From an uncultured Prevotella sp. (GTDB lineage Bacteria > Bacteroidota > Bacteroidia > Bacteroidales > Bacteroidaceae), in assembly GCA_900770395.1 (NCBI GenBank), contig CAAGKM010000030.1, positions 603,508 through 667,507 on the forward strand: a stretch of 64,000 bases of DNA, written 5' to 3'. The position numbers were made by a program, and so were the translations under genes. Position 1 is the first letter of the stretch, and the number at the start of each line of letters is the position of its first letter. The notes beneath the pieces are model-generated. The model was given only the letters and a program-made list of their open reading frames with translations, did not search any database and had not been told where the DNA came from. Below, piece after piece: positions 26,656 through 34,061 of the stretch.

Positions 26656-28108
26656 TTCCATTGGTAACAGAGCTGGTATATTACTTCTATGTAGAAAGGT
26701 ACTTACTGGTCATGTGGAGGATTTGTCTTCCATTGGGGCATCGTGTTCTTTCGTAAATGGTATTGACCTAAACTTCAAATGCGGCATCATTGCGTTTGAA
26801 GAAATAAATCTCATATCAATTACTGATAACAAGTGTCAAGCTAAAGACATTTTGTATGCAGATGAAGATGAAAATCTGTTCATAGCCAAATTATGCCGTT
26901 TTTGCATGAATGCACTGATTGATATGGATTTGATAAACACAAAGTATCTCAAATACAACGAAGTGAAAGATGCATTTCAAATTCCGATGTATGCATTTAG
27001 TATGGAGTGTTCAGTTTACAGAAACCTACTCATAACATTTGGTGCATTAGTTCCAGACGGAACTCTCTTTACTATCAATGAGCATTTTGAATCTGATTTT
27101 TCAAAACGTGTTTCATACAAACGTAAAATATCACAGGAACAATTATTAGCGCAACTTGAAGAGGAGCGTATAATTGGAGAAAAGGGAGAAGAGTTTGTGA
27201 TTTCGTATGAAAAGAAACGATGCCCTTTTACTCTCCAACAAAAACGTAAGATAAAGAAAATCTCCGTTATCGATGCATCAGCTGGCTTTGATATCCTTTC
27301 TTTGAACGATGAGATTAACTCAACTAAACGTTATATCGAAGTTAAAACATATTTAGGTAACGTGCATTTCTATTGGTCATCAAATGAAATAGAAGCGGCA
27401 AAATTAAGGACAGACAAGTATTATCTTTATTTAGTTGACTATAGTCAAATAGAGAAAGATAACTATACGCCGATAATAATCCCCAATCCTTATTTTAACA
27501 TAAGGAATCTTCCTATTTGGGATATACAGCCATCTTCATTCTTAATATCTACAAGTTTTTCTTCTGACCAACTGAAAGAAATCACCAAACCAGTTCAGCA
27601 CCAGGACATCGTGTATACTTTTGATTATGACGAGCCTTATATAATGGTTGCTGATTCTGGCTTTGAAACTTTTAAATGGACAGATGCCAGTCTGGAGATT
27701 ATGCATACATTTGGCGACAATGGGACAATTTTGATTGGTGGTTACAAAAGCAAGAAACAGTTAGCATGGATATTAGAAACAGGCATCTATAATATCCGTC
27801 TAGGAAGAAGATCTGGCTCTGTACTTGGTCAGGAAAAATGTATTGAAGAGGCAGAGTACTTGATACTTTATGATATATACAATCCAGAAAAATTTCAGGT
27901 GTATAACATAAATAGCCATTGTGAAAAGAAGAAAGCCGATATGATTGCGTTAAATTATCCAAACAAACATCCAGGAAGTCTATATATGACTTTTGCCATA
28001 ACAAGAAATGCAGCACTTGAGACATATATGAGCAGAAAAATTATCAACAATCTATTGACTAATTTAAAGGGACACAAGAATGGTATGCCCCTGTTTATCG
28101 AACCATAA
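26624..28108 (+). CDS. DUF3883 (PD-(D/E)xK-like) domain protein
   Basis: A 494-residue protein. Residues ~185-290 match the DUF3883 pattern: GEKGEEFVISYEKKR, then DASAGFDILSLND and RYIEVKTYLGN. The Asp near 221 and the Glu-x-Lys near 238 give the D...ExK layout of this nuclease fold. DUF3883 domains are often found with helicases in bacterial defence systems. The N- and C-terminal parts were not recognised. It overlaps the helicase gene and is probably the effector or a DNA-contact subunit of the same complex. ATG at 26630 is an alternative start. Confidence 0.75.
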   Translation: MIMRKELKRYSSIGNRAGILLLCRKVLTGHVEDLSSIGASCSFVNGIDLNFKCGIIAFEEINLISITDNKCQAKDILYADEDENLFIAKLCRFCMNALIDMDLINTKYLKYNEVKDAFQIPMYAFSMECSVYRNLLITFGALVPDGTLFTINEHFESDFSKRVSYKRKISQEQLLAQLEEERIIGEKGEEFVISYEKKRCPFTLQQKRKIKKISVIDASAGFDILSLNDEINSTKRYIEVKTYLGNVHFYWSSNEIEAAKLRTDKYYLYLVDYSQIEKDNYTPIIIPNPYFNIRNLPIWDIQPSSFLISTSFSSDQLKEITKPVQHQDIVYTFDYDEPYIMVADSGFETFKWTDASLEIMHTFGDNGTILIGGYKSKKQLAWILETGIYNIRLGRRSGSVLGQEKCIEEAEYLILYDIYNPEKFQVYNINSHCEKKKADMIALNYPNKHPGSLYMTFAITRNAALETYMSRKIINNLLTNLKGHKNGMPLFIEP

Positions 28109-28126
28109 TTTTAGAATGTAGAAGAT

Positions 28127-28285
28127 ATGTCTGACCATCTTACAAAAGAACAACGCCATCGCAATATGGTCGCTACACTCAACCATATACATATGGAAGA
28201 TTGCATTCGCCCATATAAAGCGAAAGAAGAGCCAATGATGATTGTTGCAGAGGATATGACAGAATACAAAGTTTCAGACAAATAA
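28127..28285 (+). CDS. Small 52-residue ORF, possible Vsr remnant
   Basis: A short gene between the DUF3883 and AlbA-type genes, read by hand. It starts MSDHLTKEQRHRNMVA, which resembles the opening of Vsr mismatch endonucleases (MxDxLTxEQRxRNM). The rest does not continue like Vsr and carries none of its active-site residues. It could be a truncated vsr left beside the 5mC methyltransferase, or an unrelated small protein with a chance match. It ends 10 bases before the next start. Confidence 0.4.
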   Translation: MSDHLTKEQRHRNMVATLNHIHMEDCIRPYKAKEEPMMIVAEDMTEYKVSDK

Positions 28286-28295
28286 AAACAAAAAT

Positions 28296-29783
28296 ATGAA
28301 TACAGATATACAGAAACTCATAGGAGAAGCAACTGCCTACGATAAAAAGCAACAGCTTGAAGTCAAACGTCCTAAAAGTTGGCTCAAAAGTGTATCAGCC
28401 TTTGCTAATGGCGATGGTGGAACATTAATCTTCGGAATTAGCGATGATGACTATATTGTCGGACTTGCTGACGCTGAAGGTGATGCCGAGAAAATCAGTG
28501 AGGAGATTAAAAGCAAACTTGACCCTATTCCGGCAGTCAACCTTGAATACAAGGAGATTGACGGAAAGAAACTTGTATTGTTGCATGTATATCCCGGACA
28601 AGAAACGCCATATTACTATATTGGTGACAAGCAGCGTCTTGCCTTTGTCCGTGTGGGTAATGAGTCTGTTGTCGCAGACCGTATTCAGTTAAAGAGCCTC
28701 GTTATGAAAGGTTCCGGACGTACTTATGACAGCTTGCCGTCAAGCTATAAGTTTGAAGATATGGCATTTACCAAACTTAGGTCTGTGCATTATAAGCGGT
28801 TGCAAAGGTCGTTTGAGGACAGCGAGTTTACTTCGTGGGGCATTGTTGATGAGAATGGCAAACTTACTAATGCTGGTGCTTTGTTAGCTGATGAATCGCC
28901 TTTGAGACAGTCACGTATATTCTGTACCCGTTGGAATGGTCTTGATATGACAAGCGGCTTAGGCGAAGCTATTGATGATGTTGAATTGGAGGGGTGTGTT
29001 ATAGGGCAATTGCAGGATGCTGTCTCTTTCGTTAGAAACAATTCCAGAAAGAAGTGGTGGAAAGAGAATGACCATCGTGAAGAATTGCCCGATTATCCGG
29101 AACGTGCCGTTACCGAGGCGATAGCAAACGCTATCATTCATAGAGACTACATGCAGATGGGAAGTGAAGTACATATAGATATGTATGATGACCGCTTGGA
29201 AATATATTCTCCAGGTGGTATGATGGACGGAAGACTTATCCAAGAGCTCAACCCCATGACCGTACCATCAAAAAGACGTAATCCTCTATTGGCAGATTTC
29301 TTTAGCCGCCTTGGGCTAATGGAACGCCGTGGCAGTGGAATGAAGAAGATAATCAATGCTTACAAGCAGTATGAGCATCTGGCAGATTATCGTTCACCTG
29401 AGTTTACATCTAATGCGTCCGAGTTTCATGTAACGTTTTGGAATTTGAACTTTGACGGTAATAATACCACCACAGACGATGCATCCCAAGAGATGGAGTT
29501 CATAAAAGAGCCTACGGAGTTCACAAAAGAGTTCATAAAAGAACCTGTGGAGTTCACAAAAGAGTTCATAAAAGCAAGTCGTCAGATATATAAGCTAATA
29601 TCCACTAACCCTAAGGTCAGCACTGTTCAAATGGCAGAGTCAATAGGGCTATCCCCGCGTCAGGTTCTGAAATATATAAAACGCCTGCAAGACTTGCACA
29701 AGATTGCCCGTGTAGGAGGACGCAAGGCTGGAGAGTGGAAAATCATTGATGAAGAATACGAAGGATTCTTTGATAGGATATAA
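28296..29783 (+). CDS. AlbA_2/Schlafen-type putative DNA-binding ATP-binding protein
   Basis: A 495-residue protein often annotated as RecG-like or as an ATP-binding transcriptional regulator. The N-terminal AlbA_2 domain (residues ~15-125) has KSVSAFANGDGGTLIFGISD and later RVGNES. A GHKL-type ATP-binding region (~270-390) shows AVTEAIANAIIHRDY, YSPGGMMDG and RRGSGMKKII. A linker with an 11-residue repeat (EFIKEPxEFTK) precedes a C-terminal winged helix (MAESIGLSPRQVLKYIKRLQ). The family is common in mobile elements. Its role here, regulator or defence gene, is not clear. Confidence 0.8.
   Translation: MNTDIQKLIGEATAYDKKQQLEVKRPKSWLKSVSAFANGDGGTLIFGISDDDYIVGLADAEGDAEKISEEIKSKLDPIPAVNLEYKEIDGKKLVLLHVYPGQETPYYYIGDKQRLAFVRVGNESVVADRIQLKSLVMKGSGRTYDSLPSSYKFEDMAFTKLRSVHYKRLQRSFEDSEFTSWGIVDENGKLTNAGALLADESPLRQSRIFCTRWNGLDMTSGLGEAIDDVELEGCVIGQLQDAVSFVRNNSRKKWWKENDHREELPDYPERAVTEAIANAIIHRDYMQMGSEVHIDMYDDRLEIYSPGGMMDGRLIQELNPMTVPSKRRNPLLADFFSRLGLMERRGSGMKKIINAYKQYEHLADYRSPEFTSNASEFHVTFWNLNFDGNNTTTDDASQEMEFIKEPTEFTKEFIKEPVEFTKEFIKASRQIYKLISTNPKVSTVQMAESIGLSPRQVLKYIKRLQDLHKIARVGGRKAGEWKIIDEEYEGFFDRI
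29496..29576 (+). repeat. 33-base in-frame tandem repeat
   Basis: Two full units (29496-29528 and 29529-29561) and a partial third encode EFIKEPTEFTK, EFIKEPVEFTK and EFIKA. It lies in the linker before the C-terminal winged helix, and its copy number could vary by slippage without changing frame. Confidence 0.85.
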
Positions 29784-29831
29784 ATGTATGCTTATATTAT
29801 CTCAAAATAACAAGAAATAAATTTTGGTTTT

Positions 29832-32048
29832 ATGAATAAATTAAATATAAATTTGGAACATTGCTTTGGCATTACAAAGCTATCACAAAGACTAGATTTT
29901 GCTGGTGAGAATGTGTCTCTAATATATGCTCCCAACGGTCTAATGAAAACATCCTTCGCAAAAACAATGAAATTATATGGACAAGGAAAAGTAGATAAGG
30001 TGAAAGATATAGTGGCTGATATAGCTGGCATTATAGAAATCAAGGACGAACAGGGTAATGTCGTATTGCCAACTTCGCTATATGTTTCCAATTGTGAAGA
30101 ATCTGACTCAGAAACGCCCAAAAACATCACATCGTTTCTTGCAGACCATGCATTGAAACAGCAATACGATAATATACTGAGAAACCTATCAGATAAACAG
30201 AAAGCATTGTTTAGAGAAATCAGTGATTTTGCAAGAAGCACGGACATCGTTTCAGAATTTATCCGAACTTTTTGTGACGGAAAGCCAAGCCTTTTCTATG
30301 GCATGTTTGAAGAAGTGATGGCTGAAGTTGACGGAAATGCCCCTTGCTATGATTTTAGGTATAACAGCATCTTTGACAAAGATGGCAAGGTCAGAAAGTT
30401 CATTGAAGATAATAGAGAAGCGTTAAAAGACTACTCGGATAAATATCAATCTATATTACAAACATCGAAACTATTCAAACAAAGTAACGGCAAGACTTTT
30501 GGAACTTATCAAGCTACGGAATTGTCTAAATCTGTGTCAGATAATGCTTTCTTCGAGGTGAATCATAAGATTATATTAGGTGATGGTGAGACTACTATTG
30601 ACTCCTCCACTTCACTTACAACATTGATAAATAATGAACTTTCTGTTATTCTAAACGACAATTCTGTAAAAAGGGCATTTGAAAAGATTGACAAGAAAGC
30701 TAGTGCCAACGAAGTTGTGCGCCTATTCAAACAAATAATCGAGACCCACCCCGACTTGGTAGAAAAGCTACTTGATTACGACAACTTTCATAAAGAAGTA
30801 TGGAAAGGCTATTTCACTAAATATATTGACAAAGCCAAAGATCTGCTTACGGTTTACCAAGAGTCAAAACCAACATTAAGCTCTGTGCTTCAACAAGCTG
30901 CAGAGCAAAGAACAGCATGGGAAGAAACGATAAGCATCTTCAATCGAAGATTTTCTGTTCCTTTTACTGTAAAAATCAAGAACCAAACCGACCTTCTGCT
31001 CAACGAAGAGGCTGCTGCATTGTCGTTTGAATATCGCACTCTAACATGTCAGAAAGAAGTTGAATCAAAGGTGCTGGAAGATGCAGTATTAAGCAAAGGA
31101 GAACTTCGTGCATTCTATACACTACAACTGCTCTTTGCCATCGAAAAGATGAAGAGAGATGGCGGACAGGAACATCTGCTTGTATTTGATGACATCTCAG
31201 ATTCTTATGACTACAAGAATAAATACGCAATGGTGGAATATCTCTGCGACTTGAAAGGTGACAATCGATTTAAACTTGTCATACTTACCCACAATTTCGA
31301 TTTCTATCGTACAATAGCCTCGCGGTTATGTGTAAATAGAAATAGCATATATATGGCCTATAAAGACGCTAATGACGAAATCAAATTCCATCCTGCCGAA
31401 TATCTGAAAGATCCATTCAAGTATATAAAAGGCAAGGCTGATAAGCCAGAATTCTTTATCGCCATGATTCCATTAGCTCGAAACCTAATTGAATACAGTA
31501 AAGATATCACAGGAGGTCAGCCCAAGACTGACTATATAAATTTAACGTCATGTCTTCACGTTAAAAATGAGACCTCCAATTTGACAGTGAGCAACATTGA
31601 GCAGATTATCACGAGAAATATTGATGTGCCGAATCTGCCAACCGCACAAACCAGCATAAACATCAAGGATTATATTTACAGTACAGCAGAAAGCCTTTGC
31701 AACAAGCCGACTTTAGATGAAATCAACATTGAAAATAAGATAGTTCTTTCAGTTGCTGTTAGATTAAAAGCTGAAGAACACATGATTTCTAAACTTAAGG
31801 GTGTAATGCTGAATGGTGATTTCAACACTTTCTACAACAACATTACCTCGAATCAAACTTTTGAACTCTCAAAGAGATACCACGAGTTATGTTCTCCATC
31901 TCACGACATACAGTTACTTTTAAAAGAAGTTATTATGATTACGCCAGAAAACATACATCTTAACAGTTTTATGTTTGAACCACTTATTGATATGTCCATA
32001 TGGAGATTAAAAAAATTGTATCAAGATACTAAGGCTCAATTAGTGTAA
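29832..32048 (+). CDS. ABC/SMC-like ATPase (AAA family), possible defence protein
   Basis: A 738-residue ATPase. The N-terminal P-loop is LIYAPNGLMKTSFAKT (near residue 35), the NGxMKTS form seen in some defence ATPases, in place of GxGKST. The signature-like SKGELRAFYTLQLLFAIE and Walker B LLVFDDISDS are around residues 415-460, followed by a His switch in LTHNFDF. The intervening region (60-400) is helical. This is the layout of stand-alone ABC-type ATPases such as the RloC and AAA_13 groups. It is the last gene before the AT-rich right end of the element. No partner toxin or nuclease is seen next to it. Confidence 0.75.
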   Translation: MNKLNINLEHCFGITKLSQRLDFAGENVSLIYAPNGLMKTSFAKTMKLYGQGKVDKVKDIVADIAGIIEIKDEQGNVVLPTSLYVSNCEESDSETPKNITSFLADHALKQQYDNILRNLSDKQKALFREISDFARSTDIVSEFIRTFCDGKPSLFYGMFEEVMAEVDGNAPCYDFRYNSIFDKDGKVRKFIEDNREALKDYSDKYQSILQTSKLFKQSNGKTFGTYQATELSKSVSDNAFFEVNHKIILGDGETTIDSSTSLTTLINNELSVILNDNSVKRAFEKIDKKASANEVVRLFKQIIETHPDLVEKLLDYDNFHKEVWKGYFTKYIDKAKDLLTVYQESKPTLSSVLQQAAEQRTAWEETISIFNRRFSVPFTVKIKNQTDLLLNEEAAALSFEYRTLTCQKEVESKVLEDAVLSKGELRAFYTLQLLFAIEKMKRDGGQEHLLVFDDISDSYDYKNKYAMVEYLCDLKGDNRFKLVILTHNFDFYRTIASRLCVNRNSIYMAYKDANDEIKFHPAEYLKDPFKYIKGKADKPEFFIAMIPLARNLIEYSKDITGGQPKTDYINLTSCLHVKNETSNLTVSNIEQIITRNIDVPNLPTAQTSINIKDYIYSTAESLCNKPTLDEINIENKIVLSVAVRLKAEEHMISKLKGVMLNGDFNTFYNNITSNQTFELSKRYHELCSPSHDIQLLLKEVIMITPENIHLNSFMFEPLIDMSIWRLKKLYQDTKAQLV

Positions 32049-32189
32049 AATATCTACTACTGCAACTTACATTAAACGTGTTAGCTGAAAGCTCTTGGAT
32101 ATTAACGGGAACTTTATGGTATCATTTTTGCTTGATGCTGTAAAGTTTCTTTTGATTTGCAGATACTTACAAAGTATGTAATGGTTCAA

Positions 32190-32277
32190 GCGTGGAGATC
32201 CGACCCTGTTGCCCGTCCCACGTCTTGAGGCCTTCGCATTGCCCGGTATTGATGAACGAGCAACACGAAACCCACGC
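32190..32277 (-). ncRNA. Possible structured RNA at the right end of the island
   Basis: The 768-base gap 32049-32816 has no credible gene. Within it, GCGTGG/CCACGC close a segment of 88 bases, and inside them GTTGCTCG pairs with CGGGCAAC on the minus strand, with one G-U pair. No RNA family was recognised and no clear promoter was found. The rest of the gap holds the inverted repeat at 32677-32715 and the rpsT terminator. Confidence 0.2.
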
Positions 32278-32676
32278 CGATGTGTTTATATAATATCCCT
32301 ATACACCATTTCGCATACATAATTATCATATACGTACATATACAATAATAGCATAAAAATATGGAGACAGGAATGTCTATAAAACATCCCATGAGCATCT
32401 ACCGTTGCTATGTTCATGACAATACCTGAGAGTTGCGAAGTTTCAAGACGTCAAGAACAAAGCGCTAAAGTAAACGCCTTCCTATATATAGTGACTCTCA
32501 TTCCCACCACATCCGTCATTGGTCAGGCTAATGCCTTTCCTCCGACTCGGCGCAGGTTAGTCCCATGCTTATTGTTTGTGGCTTTGGCGGAACACGTCCG
32601 TCGGTGACACAACGAATGCAATAGACTATGAAAGTCGGGACAAAATTAATGATTTTTTTTGAAATGACAAACAAAT

Positions 32677-32715
32677 TTGCAACTTTTTTCAGAATGGGTA
32701 TGAAAAAAGTTGCAA
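32677..32715. repeat. Perfect 14-base inverted repeat
   Basis: TTGCAACTTTTTTC (32677-32690) and GAAAAAAGTTGCAA (32702-32715) with an 11-base loop, between the island end and rpsT. It may act as a terminator or mark an element end. Confidence 0.7.
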
Positions 32716-32743
32716 TAAAAGCTGAGTGTTACGCACAAGGAAA

Positions 32744-32770
32744 CAGGCTACCATCTGAAATGGTAACCTG
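32744..32770 (-). terminator. Probable rpsT terminator hairpin
   Basis: In the minus-strand RNA CAGGTTACCAT pairs with ATGGTAGCCTG (one G-U) around a 5-base loop, 46 bases after the rpsT stop. It is followed by TTTCCTTGT, a weak U-tract. Confidence 0.55.
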
Positions 32771-32816
32771 TATAGACTAATTTTATAATAAAATCTTTTA
32801 ATCCTTGACGCTGCGT

Positions 32817-33071
32817 TTATGCGAGCTTGGCAATATGCGCACAAAGGCTTGACTTGAGGTTTGCAGCCTTGTTCTTGTGGATGATGTTGGTCTTAGCCAA
32901 CTTATCAAGCATCTTCTGCACAGTTGGATACAAGTTAGCAGCCTCGTCCTTGTCTGTAATGGCGCGAAGCTTGCGTACTGCATTACGCATTGTCTTTGCA
33001 TAGTACTTGTTATGCAAAGTTCTCGTCTTCTCCTGACGAATTCTCTTCTCTGATGATTTGTGGTTTGCCAT
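32817..33071 (-). CDS. rpsT: 30S ribosomal protein S20
   Basis: A primary 16S rRNA-binding protein of the small subunit. The 84-residue protein has the family pattern: [13 protein letters not shown] at the start, [17 protein letters not shown], then the conserved [11 protein letters not shown] near the end, rich in Lys, Arg and Ala. It follows tRNA-Glu on the same strand by 33 bases, and both are probably driven by the promoter at 33196-33226. A gene after it in the ancestral order may have been gyrB, now 28 kb away. Confidence 0.97.
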   Translation of the reverse strand: MANHKSSEKRIRQEKTRTLHNKYYAKTMRNAVRKLRAITDKDEAANLYPTVQKMLDKLAKTNIIHKNKAANLKSSLCAHIAKLA

Positions 33072-33104
33072 CTTTTCTTAATATTCTGTTTTTTATTTTT
33101 TTCG

Positions 33105-33176
33105 TAGTCCCTAGGAGAGTCGAACTCCTCTTTAGAGAATGAAAATCTCTCGTCCTAACCGATAGACGAAGGGACC
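33105..33176 (-). tRNA. tRNA-Glu (UUC anticodon)
   Basis: Read on the minus strand, the 72-base sequence folds into a cloverleaf: acceptor GGTCCCT/AGGGACT, D-arm around TCTATCGGTTAGGA, anticodon stem AGAGA/TCTCT with loop TTTTCAT (anticodon TTC), and T-arm GGAGTTCGACTCTCC. CCA is not encoded. Confidence 0.95.
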
Positions 33177-33195
33177 AATTTTAAATTTGCGACTG

Positions 33196-33226
33196 CAAAG
33201 GTACTGCAATTTTCCCAAATGGCAAA
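33196..33226 (-). promoter_or_regulatory. Promoter of tRNA-Glu-rpsT
   Basis: On the minus strand TTTG (33226-33223), 19 bases, TACCTTTG (33203-33196): an exact consensus promoter. The start of transcription would be about 12 bases before the tRNA. Confidence 0.75.
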
Positions 33227-33297
33227 ATATTTTGGTGTTTTTTTTCATTTAACGTATTTTTTTTAACTAAAAAGGGAATTTTTAGCAGAAAAAGTAT

Positions 33298-33305
33298 TAA
33301 TTTTG
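33298..33305 (+). promoter_or_regulatory. -7 element of recO
   Basis: TAATTTTG matches TAnnTTTG. Transcription should begin near 33311-33313, right at the recO start codon. Confidence 0.5.
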
Positions 33306-33309
33306 CACT

Positions 33310-34038
33310 ATGATGACTATAAAAACGGAGGCTATTGTGTTGCACTCGCTGAGGTATGGCGAGCAGCGGCTGATTGTGGATATGTTTACTATGGAACTGG
33401 GACGGCAGTCGTTTATTGTAAGCATTCCAAAGGGCAAGAAATGTGGTATTGGGAAACAGTTGTTTCAGCCCCTTACCATCCTTGATATAACAGCCGAGAC
33501 AGCCTCGCATGGTCAGCTTCAAAAATTGAAAACGGCTCATGTTGCCGTGCCTTATCTCACGTTGCCGTTTTCTGCTGTGAAGTTGTCGCTGAGCCTGTTT
33601 TTGTCAGATTTTCTTTATCAGGCGCTTAAAGGTGAGCAGCAGAACATTCCGCTTTATCTGTATATAAAGGACAGTCTGATGTGGCTTGACGTCTGTGACA
33701 AACCTGTGTCTAACTTTCATCTTGTTTTTATGCTTCATCTGGCGCAGTTCATTGGCTTTGCACCCAATACGGAGGGGTATGTTGAGGGCGATGTGTTCGA
33801 CCTTAGGGCATGTGCGTTTTGCTCCACAGTACCTGCCCATTCCGACTATATAGCAGCCAGTGATGCAGCCGTTATCAATACCGTGATGAGAATCAACTAT
33901 GCCACTATGCACCTTTTCCGCTTTGCAAGAACAGAGCGAAACCGGCTGGTGGATATGCTTGTGAGGTATTACTGCATTCACCTTCCTGATTTCGCTCCGT
34001 TGAAGTCACTTCCCGTATTAAGGGAACTGTTTGATTAG
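33310..34038 (+). CDS. recO: DNA repair protein RecO
   Basis: RecO helps load RecA onto SSB-coated single strands in RecF-pathway repair. The 242-residue protein starts with the OB-fold (IKTEAIVLHSLRYGEQRLIV, then FIVSIPKGK) and has the helical C-terminal half (LFLSDFLYQALKGEQQN, HLAQFIGFAPN). The zinc-finger cysteines of some RecO proteins are reduced to a single CAFC pair. Two ATGs, at 33310 and 33313, are possible starts. The promoter element five bases upstream means the mRNA is probably leaderless. It is convergent with ftsZ, with a gap of 23 bases. Confidence 0.93.
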   Translation: MMTIKTEAIVLHSLRYGEQRLIVDMFTMELGRQSFIVSIPKGKKCGIGKQLFQPLTILDITAETASHGQLQKLKTAHVAVPYLTLPFSAVKLSLSLFLSDFLYQALKGEQQNIPLYLYIKDSLMWLDVCDKPVSNFHLVFMLHLAQFIGFAPNTEGYVEGDVFDLRACAFCSTVPAHSDYIAASDAAVINTVMRINYATMHLFRFARTERNRLVDMLVRYYCIHLPDFAPLKSLPVLRELFD

Positions 34039-34061
34039 TCGCTTATTGTTGTAAGCCGTTT

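Larger units (their letters stand above)
13200..32050 (+). mobile_element. Integrative mobilizable element with defence cargo (ends approximate)
   Basis: All genes from 13214 to 32048 point the same way. They run: two tyrosine recombinases, an excisionase-like HTH, a replication-type winged-helix protein, a DnaC-like ATPase, a MobV relaxase, then restriction/defence genes. This is the layout of a Bacteroides-type mobilizable element that borrows a conjugative element's transfer machinery, since no tra genes are present. I could not find matching attachment repeats at the ends. The RiPP operon next to it may be part of the same island or older. Confidence 0.6.

Noticed and set aside
20937..28108. 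Known BREX or DISARM system
   Set aside because: No PglZ, BrxC or PglX for BREX and no DUF1998 or PLD protein for DISARM; the gene set differs.
32186..32398. 70-residue minus-strand protein gene
   Set aside because: Composition is atypical, there is no recognisable domain and it overlaps the possible RNA fold.
33310..34038. recO start further downstream to give a normal leader
   Set aside because: The residues from the first ATGs match the RecO N-terminus, so the leaderless reading is preferred.
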